The position numbers and the translations under genes were made by a program. The notes under the pieces were generated by a model. That model was given only the letters and a program-made list of their open reading frames with translations, made no database searches and was not told where the DNA came from. DNA of 64,000 nt from Streptomyces sp. YS415 (GTDB lineage Bacteria; Actinomycetota; Actinomycetes; Streptomycetales; Streptomycetaceae). Each line of letters opens with the position of its first letter. Within the stretch, counting starts at the first letter, position 1. This document shows, piece after piece, positions 7,500-15,740 of the stretch. Location of the stretch: the NCBI RefSeq assembly GCF_023544665.1, contig NZ_JAMJFL010000028.1, positions 1-64,000 of the forward strand, in the 5' to 3' direction.

Positions 7500-8969
7500 T
7501 CACGCACCGACCCCACCCCCGCCCTCCTGCGTCGGCAGGGTCACCGTCACCGTCAGCCCCTCGCCCGGCGCCGTGTCCACCGCCACTTGGCCCCCGTGCG
7601 CCTTCACCACCCCCTGCACGATCGCCATGCCCAGACCGCTGCCCGCGCCTCCTCCCGCCCGGAAGAAGCGGTCGAAGATGCGGACCGCGTCCTCCTGGGC
7701 CAGCCCCGGGCCCCGGTCCGCCACGCACACCCGGACGACACCGTCCGCCCGCTCCACCGCCAGGTGGACCGGGGCGTCCACGGGCGTGTGCGTGCGGACG
7801 TTCCCGGTGAGGTTGCCCAGCACCTGCCGCAGCCCCGACTCGTCGGCCCGGACCAGGAGGGCGCCCTCCGCCGTCACCGTCACCGGGCGGTCCGGCTGCT
7901 GGACGCGCAGGTCCTCCGCCGCGTCCCGCACCAGCCGGCTGATGTCGACGTTGCGGAAGCGGAGTTCGGGCTGCTGGTCCAAGCGGGCCAGGCACAGCAG
8001 TTCGTCCACCAGGCGGCCCATCCGGTCGGCCTCCGCCAGCACCCGCTCCCAGGCCCGTTTGCGCTGGTCGGGGTCGTTGAGCATGCCCTTGTCGTAGAGC
8101 TGGAGATAGCCGCGTATCGCCGACAGCGGGGTGCGCAGTTCGTGCGAGGCGTCCGCCACGAAGCGGCGCAGCTGCGCCGCGCTGCGCTCCCGGGTGCGGT
8201 AGGCCAACTCCACCTGATGGAGCATGGAGTTGAGGGCCAGCCGCAGCTGCTCCACCTCCAGGGTGGCCTCCCGGCTGGAGGGCACCCTGCGCGTCAGGTC
8301 GCCCTCCGCGATGGCCGAGGACGTCTCCACCATGTCCTCCAGCGGGCGCATTCTGCGGCTGACGCTGAACAGGGTCAGACAGGCCAGCAGGGCCAGCAGC
8401 AGGGTGCCGAAGGCGAGGTCCAGCTTGAGAGCCTTGGCCATGCCCTCGTGCAGGGCGTCGGTGGAGATGGCGATCAGGACCACCGGACCGTCGGACAGCC
8501 GGGCGGCGACCACCCGGTACGGGGTGCCCTGCACCTCGATGTCGCGGGGCTCCGCCGCGGCGGCCAGGGCCGTGGGGTCACCGACCTCGGCGGCCATCGA
8601 ACGCTGCCGTGACGTCGGTTCCAGCGGGCCCAGGGAGACCGCGTGGCCCGTCCGGTCGACGGCCACGAAGACCGACCCGGTCGAGCTCGGCAGGGATTCG
8701 GCGCCGCTGCCCGCGAACTGGTCCATGGCGATGCCCAGTTCACCGAGCGACTCGATCTGGCGCATGCTGAACCCGGCGTTCTGCAAGGTGGAGCGGGTCG
8801 CCAGCAGCTCGGAGTCGATCTTGTCGAGGAGATAGTGGCGGGCGGCCATCAGGCTGATCGCGGTCGCCGCGACGATGCCCAGGGCCAGCAGGGCCACGTT
8901 CGCCAGGGTCAGCTTGGCGCGCAGCGAGTGGATGCCGCGATGTCCCCGGCCCAGGCACCGGATCCTCAT
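7500..8969 (-). CDS. Sensor histidine kinase (HAMP, HisKA, HATPase)
   Basis: A protein of 489 residues with two membrane segments (about 22-42 and 184-204) around an extracytoplasmic sensor region, a HAMP-type segment after the second helix, the phosphoacceptor H-box ASHELRTPLSAIRGYLQ (His near 276), an N-box LRQVLGNLTGNVRTHTP, and ATP-lid motifs VADRGPGL, FDRFFRAG and GSGLGMAIV. Some kinases have NLxxNAxKyT in the N-box; here TGNVRTHTP departs slightly. The ATG overlaps the stop of the response regulator by 4 bases (ATGA), so kinase and regulator are translated together, regulator first. The signal is unknown. Confidence 0.92.
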   Translation of the reverse strand: MRIRCLGRGHRGIHSLRAKLTLANVALLALGIVAATAISLMAARHYLLDKIDSELLATRSTLQNAGFSMRQIESLGELGIAMDQFAGSGAESLPSSTGSVFVAVDRTGHAVSLGPLEPTSRQRSMAAEVGDPTALAAAAEPRDIEVQGTPYRVVAARLSDGPVVLIAISTDALHEGMAKALKLDLAFGTLLLALLACLTLFSVSRRMRPLEDMVETSSAIAEGDLTRRVPSSREATLEVEQLRLALNSMLHQVELAYRTRERSAAQLRRFVADASHELRTPLSAIRGYLQLYDKGMLNDPDQRKRAWERVLAEADRMGRLVDELLCLARLDQQPELRFRNVDISRLVRDAAEDLRVQQPDRPVTVTAEGALLVRADESGLRQVLGNLTGNVRTHTPVDAPVHLAVERADGVVRVCVADRGPGLAQEDAVRIFDRFFRAGGGAGSGLGMAIVQGVVKAHGGQVAVDTAPGEGLTVTVTLPTQEGGGGVGA

Positions 8970-9655
8970 GCCAGTCCGTAGCCGACGCCCCGCCGGGTGG
9001 TGATGACGGGCGGTCCGAGGGTGTCGAGCTTGCGGCGCAGATAGCTGATGTAGGTCTCCACGACGGTCGACTCGGGCGGGGTGTGCTCGTACTGCCAGAC
9101 GTGCCGCAGCAGTTGCTCCTTGGGCACGATCCGGCCGCCGTTGCGCACCAGGAAGCGCAGCAGGGCGTACTCGGTGGGGGTGAGCTCGACGGTGCGGCCC
9201 GCGCGGTGCACGGAGTACGTCGACTCGTCCAGCTCCAGGTCGCCGTAGCGCAGCGGCGGGCGCTGGGGGAGGACGTCGGCGGCGCGGGTGCGGCGCAGGA
9301 CGGCGGTGACGCGGGCGATGACCACGTCGATGTCGAAGGGCTTGGTGATGTAGTCGTCGCCGAAGCCGAGGGCGCCGACGATCTCGGCGGGCGAGTCGCG
9401 GGCGGTGAGGAAGACCAGCGCCAGGTCCGGTCGCTGGACGCGCAGCTGACGGCCGAGGGCGCGGCCGTCGCCGTCCGGCAGCATCACGTCCAGCAGCGCC
9501 ACATCGGGCCGGGTGCGCCCGGCCAGCGCCAGGGCCTCGCGGACGGAGCCCGCGGTCATCACCTCGAACCGGTGGTAGCGCAGGGCGATGGCGAGGACGT
9601 CCGCGATGCTCTCCTCGTCCTCCACGACCAGCACGGTGCCCACAGCCGTAGTCAT
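8966..9655 (-). CDS. OmpR-family response regulator
   Basis: A protein of 229 residues starting at the ATG at 9655 (MTTAVGTVLVVEDEE); the longer open frame upstream is unlikely because it would precede the conserved receiver start by 58 residues. The receiver domain has the acidic pair EDEE, phospho-acceptor Asp near 56 (ALLDVMLPDGDG), LTARD and the Lys of DDYITKPFD. The C-terminal half is a winged helix (ELTPTEYALLRFLVRNGGR, TVVETYISYLRRKL). It is the first gene of a two-gene operon with the kinase, and divergent from the MMPL transporter, which is a candidate target. Confidence 0.92.
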   Translation of the reverse strand: MTTAVGTVLVVEDEESIADVLAIALRYHRFEVMTAGSVREALALAGRTRPDVALLDVMLPDGDGRALGRQLRVQRPDLALVFLTARDSPAEIVGALGFGDDYITKPFDIDVVIARVTAVLRRTRAADVLPQRPPLRYGDLELDESTYSVHRAGRTVELTPTEYALLRFLVRNGGRIVPKEQLLRHVWQYEHTPPESTVVETYISYLRRKLDTLGPPVITTRRGVGYGLA

Positions 9656-9813
9656 GCCCCCAGTATCGGCGCGACCACTGACAACGGGGCGGGTTCCCGG
9701 TTTGGAGTTCCTTGAGAGTCGAGCCCGCCGCCTGTCCGCGCGCGAGCGGCGCCCCCGATGGTGGTGTGCAGGACCTGGGGGACCGACCGACGACCGACGA
9801 AGGAGCGTTGAGC
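9656..9813. promoter_or_regulatory. Divergent intergenic region between response regulator and MMPL transporter
   Basis: These 158 bases must hold the promoters of both the two-component operon and the transporter. An AAGGAG ribosome-binding site lies just before the transporter GTG. I see no clear repeat pair that would mark a response-regulator site. Confidence 0.35.
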
Positions 9814-12207
9814 GTGGCGAGATTGGCACGGTGGTGCTATCGGCACCGGCTGGTGGTCCTGTTGCTGTGGGTGGGGGCGCTGTTCGGCCTGGGCTTCGGC
9901 GGTTCCGCCGCGGGCACGGACTACGCGAACGTCTTCTCCCTGCCGGACACGGACTCCAAGCGCGCGTACGACCTGATGGAGAAGGCCTTCCCGGAGCGCG
10001 CCGGAGACACCGACACGGTGGTGTGGAAGGTGGACGAGGGTTCCGTGCGGGACGCGGCCGTGGAGAGCCGCGTCCGGCCCGCGCTGGAGGAGATCGCGGG
10101 GATGGACGGGGTCGGTGAGGTCACCGACCCGCAGGTGAGCGAGAACGGGCGGATCGCGTACGCCCAGATCACCTTCGAGGAACAGGCCAACGGCATTCCG
10201 AAGGAGGTGATCGAGGACATCGTCGACACCGCGCAGGCCGCCGAGCAGGCCGGACTCCAGGTGGAGCTGGGCGGTCAGGCGATCGCTCGCACGCAGGAGC
10301 CGCCGGCCGGCACCGCCGAGGCGGTCGGCATCCTCGCCGCGGCGGTCGTGCTGTTCCTCGCCTTCGGCTCGCTGTTCGCGATGCTGCTGCCGATCGTGGT
10401 GGCGATCGCGGGCGTGGGCACCGGCATGCTCTCCACGATGCTGCTCAGCCATGTCACGGACGTGCCCGAGGTCGCCCCGCTGCTCGGCTCGCTGATCGGC
10501 CTCGGCGTCGGCATCGACTACGCGCTGTTCATCGTCACCCGGCACCGGCGCGGCATCCTGCGCGGGATGAAGCCGGAGGAGGCCGCGGTGACGGCCCTGA
10601 ACACCTCCGGGCGTGCGGTGCTGTTCGCGGGCGGCACGGTGTGCATCGCGCTCGCCGGCATGCTGGTGATGAACATGCGGTTCCTGGACGGCGTGGTCAT
10701 CGCCACCTCGCTGACGGTGGTGCTCAGCGTGCTCGCCGCGACCACCCTGCTGCCCGCGCTGCTGGGCCTGCTCGGCCCGCGGGTGCTCAGCCGCAGGCAG
10801 CGCCGCCGGCTGGCCGCGACGGGACCGGAGCCGGACGAGGCGAGCGGGCTCGCGGCGCGCTGGGCGGGGTACGTCCAGAAGCGGCCGCGGTCGATCGCGG
10901 CGGGCGCCCTCGTCGTCATGGCGGTGCTCGCGCTGCCGGTGCTGTCGATCCGGCTCGGCGCCACCGACCAGGGCAACCACCAGGAGTCCACGACCACCCG
11001 GCAGGCCTACGACCTGCTCGCCGAGGGCTTCGGACCCGGGGTCAACGGCCCGCTCCAGGTCGTCGTGGACGGCCCCGCCCCCGACTCGCTCGTCACCGCC
11101 ATCGAGGCGACCGAGGGAGTGGCCCAGGTGGCCGCCGTACCGCCCGCCAACGGCGTCTCGGTGATCAACGTGGTGCCGACGACGTCACCGCAGTCGGAGC
11201 AGACCGACCAGCTGATCGACCGGCTGCGCGACGACGTGATCGCCCAGGCGGGCGTCGAGGCCCATGTGGGCGGTGTGACGGCCGTGTTCAAGGACTTCGC
11301 GTCGGTGACCTCGGACCGGCTGCCGTACTTCGTCGCGGCGATCATCGCGCTGGGCTTCCTGCTGCTGCTGGTGGCGTTCCGCTCGCTGGTCGTGCCGCTG
11401 ACGGCCGCGCTGATGAACCTGATCGCGGCCGCCGCGTCCTTCGGCGTCCTGGTGGCGATCTTCCAGTGGGGCTGGGGCACCGAGCTGATCGGCGTCGGCA
11501 AGGAGGGCCCGATCACCTCGTTCCTGCCGGTCATCATGCTCTCGCTGCTCTTCGGCCTCTCCATGGACTACCAGGTGTTCCTGGTCAGCCGGATGCACGA
11601 GGAGTGGGTGCACACCAAGGACAACGCGCGCGCGGTGCGGGTGGGCCTCGCGGAGACCAGCCGGGTCATCAACTGCGCGGCCCTGATCATGATCTGCGTC
11701 TTCTCCGCGTTCGTCCTCAGCGGTGACATGGAGGGCGCGATGGCGGGCGTCGGCCTCGCGGCGGCGGTGGCGCTGGACGCGTTCATCCTGCGTACGGCGC
11801 TGGTGCCGGCCGCGATGTTCCTGCTCGGCAAGTCCAACTGGTGGCTGCCGGCCGGTCTGGAGAAGCGGCTGCCGCATCTGGCGGTCGAGCCGAAGGAGGA
11901 GGCGCTGGAGCAGCGGCCGGACGCCGAGGGCGGTGCCTCGGTGGTGCACGGCTTCATCCGTACGGCGGACGGCGCCCCGGTGCCGGGCGCGGCCGTCACC
12001 CTGCTGTCGAAGGGCGGCCGCCAACTGGACCGGGTGACCTCCCTGGCGGACGGCTCGTACATCGTCTCGGTCCCGGCGCCGGGCACCTATCTGCTGGCGG
12101 CGACCGCTTCGGCGCACGGCTCGCGCGCGGGGCACGTGATGGTGGACGGTGAGCCGCTGGTGTACGACGTGGAGCTCGCCGAGGGCGAGGTCGACGCGGT
12201 CAACTGA
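9814..12207 (+). CDS. MMPL/RND-family transporter with C-terminal carboxypeptidase-regulatory-like domain
   Basis: A protein of 797 residues from a GTG at 9814, preceded by AAGGAG. It has the MMPL plan: N-terminal helix (RLVVLLLWVGALFGLGFGG), periplasmic loop, a block of helices with the typical GLGVGIDYALFIVTRHR, a second loop, and a second block with SLLFGLSMDYQVFLVSRMHEEW. The family exports lipids, drugs or envelope precursors using the proton gradient. After the last helix, about 100 residues (ASVVHGFIRTADGAPVPGAA onward, then LADGSYIVSVPAPGTY) form a carboxypeptidase-regulatory-like beta domain not usual in MMPL proteins. The convergent TetR gene and the divergent two-component system are candidate regulators. 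Confidence 0.9.
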   Translation: MARLARWCYRHRLVVLLLWVGALFGLGFGGSAAGTDYANVFSLPDTDSKRAYDLMEKAFPERAGDTDTVVWKVDEGSVRDAAVESRVRPALEEIAGMDGVGEVTDPQVSENGRIAYAQITFEEQANGIPKEVIEDIVDTAQAAEQAGLQVELGGQAIARTQEPPAGTAEAVGILAAAVVLFLAFGSLFAMLLPIVVAIAGVGTGMLSTMLLSHVTDVPEVAPLLGSLIGLGVGIDYALFIVTRHRRGILRGMKPEEAAVTALNTSGRAVLFAGGTVCIALAGMLVMNMRFLDGVVIATSLTVVLSVLAATTLLPALLGLLGPRVLSRRQRRRLAATGPEPDEASGLAARWAGYVQKRPRSIAAGALVVMAVLALPVLSIRLGATDQGNHQESTTTRQAYDLLAEGFGPGVNGPLQVVVDGPAPDSLVTAIEATEGVAQVAAVPPANGVSVINVVPTTSPQSEQTDQLIDRLRDDVIAQAGVEAHVGGVTAVFKDFASVTSDRLPYFVAAIIALGFLLLLVAFRSLVVPLTAALMNLIAAAASFGVLVAIFQWGWGTELIGVGKEGPITSFLPVIMLSLLFGLSMDYQVFLVSRMHEEWVHTKDNARAVRVGLAETSRVINCAALIMICVFSAFVLSGDMEGAMAGVGLAAAVALDAFILRTALVPAAMFLLGKSNWWLPAGLEKRLPHLAVEPKEEALEQRPDAEGGASVVHGFIRTADGAPVPGAAVTLLSKGGRQLDRVTSLADGSYIVSVPAPGTYLLAATASAHGSRAGHVMVDGEPLVYDVELAEGEVDAVN

Positions 12208-12212
12208 GCGGA

Positions 12213-12935
12213 CTACGGCTTCCTGCCGGGGCCCGGCATCGCCTTGGTCATCCCCGGCAGGAAGTCCGTGAACAGCTCGTGCACCTCGCGCACCAGCGGG
12301 CGCAGCACCCGGAAGCGGGCCAGGGCCACCCCGCGCGCGGTGAGCCGGGCGCCGCGCTCGGCGAGCCGGTAGCTGCGCGCGCGGCCCTCGGTACGGTCGA
12401 AGATCCAGTACAGGCAGAGCCCCATCTGGGACAGCCACAGCAACTCCGGCAGCACGTCCCGCAGTTCCTCGGGCACCTTGGTCCCGGTGGCGCCCGTGAG
12501 GACCGCGCGGTGGACGCTGACGGCCTCCACGCGCGCGTGCTCCGACTCCGGGGAGAAGGGGCTGAGCGGGGAGTCGGGGTCGGCGGCGTTCTTGAAGAAC
12601 TGCACCGCGAACTCGTGGTACGGCGTGGCGATGTCCAGCCAGGCCTTGAGCACGCCCGCGAGCCGCGCCTCCAGATCGGTCTCGCGGGCCAGGACCGCCC
12701 GGACCGCCACCTGGTGCTCGGCGGCGATCCGGTCGTAGAAGCCCTGGATCAGGTGCTCCTTGCCCTCGAAGTAGTAGTACGCGTTGCCGACGGAGACCCC
12801 GGCCTCCTGGGCGATGGCCCGCATGGTGGTCCGGTCGTAGCCGCGCTCCTGGAACAGCCGCATCGCGGTCTCCAGGATCAGCGCGCGGGTCTGCTCGGCC
12901 TTGCCGGGCGCGGGGCTGTCGTTCTTCGAGGGCAC
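12213..12935 (-). CDS. TetR-family transcriptional regulator
   Basis: A protein of 240 residues from a GTG at 12935. The N-terminal TetR helix-turn-helix is clear: ALILETAMRLFQERGYDRTT followed by MRAIAQEAGVSVGNAYYYF. The rest is an alpha-helical ligand domain of ordinary length. It converges with the MMPL gene, with only 5 bases between the stops. Regulators of this type often control a neighbouring exporter, so the MMPL transporter is the first candidate, but no operator was found. Confidence 0.9.
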   Translation of the reverse strand: MPSKNDSPAPGKAEQTRALILETAMRLFQERGYDRTTMRAIAQEAGVSVGNAYYYFEGKEHLIQGFYDRIAAEHQVAVRAVLARETDLEARLAGVLKAWLDIATPYHEFAVQFFKNAADPDSPLSPFSPESEHARVEAVSVHRAVLTGATGTKVPEELRDVLPELLWLSQMGLCLYWIFDRTEGRARSYRLAERGARLTARGVALARFRVLRPLVREVHELFTDFLPGMTKAMPGPGRKP

Positions 12936-12958
12936 GGAGCGAGACTAACCAGTGCGGA

Positions 12959-13942
12959 TCAGGACGACTGCGCCGCCTGGTACAGGTTCTGCGCTTCGGC
13001 GCCGAAGTACGGGCCGTACATCCGGTTCGGGAGGAAGTTGTACTTGAAGCTGTTCACCGACGACAGCAGTCCGGTGCCGGTGGACTCGTCGAACTGGGTG
13101 AACCAGGGGCCGCCGCTGGAGCCGCCGGTCATGTTGCACGTCATGCCGTGGTCGTTGGAGAGCAGGAAGTCCCGGCTGGTGCTGCCGGAGCAGTAGATGA
13201 ACTTCTCCCCGTCGTACGGGCTCGCGGCCGGGAAGCCGAAGGCGTACATGCGCAGGTTGTAGCCGGTGTTGAAGGCGAGGCCCTGTCCGCCGACGACGTC
13301 CGTCAGCGACTGCCCGTTCAGCGGGGCGACGACGGCGGCGCCGATGTCGTGGTTGATGTCCTCGCTCGCCGTCCACTGCGGGGTGGACAGGGTCCTGGCG
13401 GCGGCCCAGCGGCCGTAAGGGGACTGGCCGTCGTGGTAGCCGGGCACGAAGACCCAGTTGGTGTGCCAGGCGCCGCCCATCCGCACGCAGTGGCCCGCGG
13501 TGATGACCGTGCTCTTGTTGGCGCTGGTGACGGCGTTGCCGGAGCAGGACGCCGTACGGCCCTGGTAGGTGAAGAAGACCCGGCCCGCCGTGGAGACCAC
13601 GGCCCCGCCGCCGGTCCAGGCGCCGCCGCCGTGCGGGAAGGCCTGGATGCCGGTGCCCGCGGTGGTGCCCGGGAGGGTGGCCGGGACGGTGGTCCGCGCG
13701 CCCTTGGCCGGTGCCGGGCCGCGGTGGCCGGTCACCGGGAGCAGGTCCAGCGGCTCGGCCGCCCGCATCCGGGCCGGGGTCCAGAACGCGGCGGCTCTCT
13801 CCTGCGCGGCTTGGGTGACCGGACGGACGCCGGTGTCGGACCGGGGCCCGGCGCTCGCCGGTACGGCCAGCGCCCCGGCGGCGGTGAGCAGGGCGGTGAC
13901 GCCGACGAGGAGGGAGCGGGATATCCGAGGTATGCCTCGCAC
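12959..13942 (-). CDS. Secreted trypsin-like serine protease
   Basis: A protein of 327 residues from a GTG at 13942, which has AAGGAG about 6 bases upstream; an in-frame ATG at 14023 would add 27 residues before the signal peptide and is less likely. The signal sequence is SRSLLVGVTALLTAAGALAVPASA. The chymotrypsin-fold triad is visible: TAGHC, NHDIGAAVV and GGSSGGPW. Two Cys pairs probably form disulphides. It resembles the V8/trypsin-like secreted peptidases common in Streptomyces. The substrate is unknown. Confidence 0.88.
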   Translation of the reverse strand: MRGIPRISRSLLVGVTALLTAAGALAVPASAGPRSDTGVRPVTQAAQERAAAFWTPARMRAAEPLDLLPVTGHRGPAPAKGARTTVPATLPGTTAGTGIQAFPHGGGAWTGGGAVVSTAGRVFFTYQGRTASCSGNAVTSANKSTVITAGHCVRMGGAWHTNWVFVPGYHDGQSPYGRWAAARTLSTPQWTASEDINHDIGAAVVAPLNGQSLTDVVGGQGLAFNTGYNLRMYAFGFPAASPYDGEKFIYCSGSTSRDFLLSNDHGMTCNMTGGSSGGPWFTQFDESTGTGLLSSVNSFKYNFLPNRMYGPYFGAEAQNLYQAAQSS

Positions 13943-14092
13943 GCGTACTCCTTTGTGAGGGGTGCGGAGGGGATCGAAGCTGCCAGGAGAATCCCATCTG
14001 AGCGCCATTTTGGAAGGGTGCATGCCAAGTCGGTGGTCGAAATCCGGCCGCCCCGGCAGGCACGGGCCCGCCTCAGCCGGTGCGGGCCCGCC

Positions 14093-14503
14093 TCACGGCC
14101 GGCGGCCGAGCGCCGGGCGCTTGGAGTAGTCGGTGAGGCCGAGGACGTTGCCCCAGGGGTCGGCGACCTCGACGGTCCATCCGGTGGCCCCGGGGAACGG
14201 CTCGTCCAGCGGCGCGATCCCGGCGCCGGCGAGCCTGCGGGCGGCCGCGCGGGCGTCCGGCACCTCCAGCCACAGCCGGGGCGCGTGCCAGGGTGGCGGG
14301 CGGTGGTTCAGCCCGTCCTCCTGCCGCAGCAGGATGCCGGGGGTCTCGCCGCCCACCTTCAGCAGCGCGATCCCCGCCTCGTCGAACCGGAACGCCGCCG
14401 TGAACCCGGCGCGTTCGTAGAACCCGACGGCCTCGCCGAGGTCACCGACGGGCAGCAGCACGTTGTCGAACCCGAGCAGTTCGTAGGACTCGTCATCTGA
14501 CAC
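14093..14503 (-). CDS. VOC (glyoxalase/bleomycin-resistance fold) protein
   Basis: A 136-residue protein starting at a GTG (VSDDESYELLGFDNVLLPVG). It has one pair of VOC modules: DNVLLPVGDLGEAVGFYERA at the start and RLWLEVPDARAAARRLAGAG, then GWTVEVADPWGNVLGLTDY. The usual metal-site glutamate is seen in TVEVADPWGN. Such proteins may be lyases, dioxygenases or antibiotic-binding proteins; nothing here decides which. The upstream open frame to 14899 is a shadow and enters the divergent gene. Confidence 0.8.
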   Translation of the reverse strand: MSDDESYELLGFDNVLLPVGDLGEAVGFYERAGFTAAFRFDEAGIALLKVGGETPGILLRQEDGLNHRPPPWHAPRLWLEVPDARAAARRLAGAGIAPLDEPFPGATGWTVEVADPWGNVLGLTDYSKRPALGRRP

Positions 14504-14570
14504 ACAGTCAGAGTAGGCCGATGATCGGCCGGATCCCGGCATTGTCGGTGGCGGCTCGTACGGTTGGCGC

Positions 14571-14846
14571 ATGGGACAGGTGACCTTCGTCGACGAGACG
14601 ACCACGGGACGGCGCGAGACGGGCCCCCGGCTGGAGATCCCGGAGGAGCGGCTGACGGTCCGGGAGCTGATCCGGCGCCGGATGCCCCGGGAGGCCGACC
14701 GGGAGCGGGCTCTGCGGGCCTTCGCCGGGAACGGCCTGATCCTCCTGGTGGGGGACCGCCAACCGACCGGGCTGGACGAGGAGATCGCCGTCTCGGCGGA
14801 CACCGAGGTCACGTTCCTCCGGCTGATACCCCTGGTCGGCGGCTGA
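14571..14846 (+). CDS. Small ubiquitin-like (beta-grasp) protein ending in Gly-Gly
   Basis: A 91-residue protein. Its C-terminal half has the look of a beta-grasp protein: a hydrophobic strand (NGLILLVGDRQ), a turn with LDEEIAVSADTEV, and a final strand TFLRLIPLVGG that ends in a free Gly-Gly. The spacing recalls MoaD/ThiS and bacterial ubiquitin-like proteins, whose Gly-Gly tail is adenylated and joined to sulphur or a target. The N-terminal part starts VTFVDETTTGRR and then has a helix LTVRELIRRRM. I recall longer relatives with an insert between the two halves; this one is compact. No E1-like or JAB protease gene is adjacent. Divergent from the VOC gene. Confidence 0.65.
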   Translation: MGQVTFVDETTTGRRETGPRLEIPEERLTVRELIRRRMPREADRERALRAFAGNGLILLVGDRQPTGLDEEIAVSADTEVTFLRLIPLVGG

Positions 14847-14849
14847 CCA

Positions 14850-14921
14850 GGCCCCGGAAAAGCGGTTCCATGGAGCCCGGGCCCGGAAGGCGGCTCCACC
14901 GAGCCCGGGCCCCGGAAAAGC
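14850..14921. repeat. Short direct repeat pair downstream of the ubiquitin-like gene
   Basis: The 14-mer GGCCCCGGAAAAGC occurs at 14850-14863 and 14908-14921, and GAGCCCGGGCCC also recurs between them. The repeats lie between two convergent genes. They look like slippage or remnants of terminator sequence; no function is claimed. Confidence 0.6.
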
Positions 14922-14924
14922 CCG

Positions 14925-14960
14925 AGGGCCCCGCTCCCGATGCGACGGGAGCAGGGCCCT
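14925..14960 (-). terminator. Terminator of the sdh operon
   Basis: An inverted repeat of 15 bases with one mismatch (AGGGCCCCGCTCCCG at 14925-14939 and its partner at 14946-14960) with a 6-base loop, 18 bases after the sdhB stop. The GC-rich stem without a clear T-run is usual for Streptomyces. It may serve both directions. Confidence 0.65.
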
Positions 14961-14978
14961 GGGCCGGGGCGGCGGAGC

Positions 14979-15740
14979 TCAGAAGCGGCGCGTGATCAGC
15001 GCCTTCTTGACCTCGGCGATCGCCTTGGTGACCTCGATGCCACGCGGACAGGCGTCCGTGCAGTTGAAGGTCGTGCGGCAACGCCACACGCCGTCCTTGT
15101 CGTTGAGGATCTCCAGGCGCTGCTCGCCGGCCTCGTCACGCGAGTCGAAGATGAAGCGGTGCGCGTTGACGATGGCCGCCGGGCCGAAGTACTGGCCGTC
15201 GTTCCAGAAGACCGGGCAGGACGACGTGCACGCGGCGCACAGGATGCACTTGGTCGTGTCGTCGAACCGCTCGCGGTCCTCGGCGCTCTGCAGCCGCTCA
15301 CGCGTCGGCTCGTTGGTGTCCTTCGTGATGAGGAAGGGCATCACGTCGCGGTACGCCTGGAAGAACGGCTCCATGTCGACCACGAGGTCCTTCAGGACCG
15401 TCAGGCCCTTGATGGGCTCGACCGTGATCGGCTTCTCGGGATTGATGTCCTTGATCAGCGTCTTGCAGGCGAGACGGTTCTTGCCGTTGATCCGCATGGC
15501 GTCGCTGCCGCAGATGCCGTGCGCGCAGGAGCGACGGAAGGTCAGCGTGCCGTCGACCTCCCACTTGATCTTGTGCAGACCGTCGAGCACGCGCTCCTTG
15601 GGGTCGATCTCCAGCTGGAAGTCTTCCCAGGTCGCCTCGGCCGAGATCTCCGGGTTGAACCGGCGGACGCGGAAGGTGACGGTGATGTAGGGAGAGGCGG
15701 CGGAGTCCGCCTCCACCTTGTCCAGAAGGGGGGTTGCCAT
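14979..15740 (-). CDS. sdhB: Succinate dehydrogenase iron-sulphur subunit
   Basis: A protein of 253 residues with all three cluster motifs: CAHGICGSDAMRING for [2Fe-2S], CILCAACTSSCPVFW for [4Fe-4S], and CTDACPRGIEVTKAI for the [3Fe-4S] site. It passes electrons from the flavin of SdhA to the membrane quinone site. The ATG shares one base with the sdhA stop (TGATG), so the two are coupled. It is the last gene of sdhCDAB. Confidence 0.97.
   Translation of the reverse strand: MATPLLDKVEADSAASPYITVTFRVRRFNPEISAEATWEDFQLEIDPKERVLDGLHKIKWEVDGTLTFRRSCAHGICGSDAMRINGKNRLACKTLIKDINPEKPITVEPIKGLTVLKDLVVDMEPFFQAYRDVMPFLITKDTNEPTRERLQSAEDRERFDDTTKCILCAACTSSCPVFWNDGQYFGPAAIVNAHRFIFDSRDEAGEQRLEILNDKDGVWRCRTTFNCTDACPRGIEVTKAIAEVKKALITRRF

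Noticed and set aside
14850..14960. A tRNA or small mobile element in the repeat-rich gap
   Set aside because: The repeats are short and the strong fold is a simple terminator stem; no cloverleaf, CCA-type end or transposase remnant is visible.
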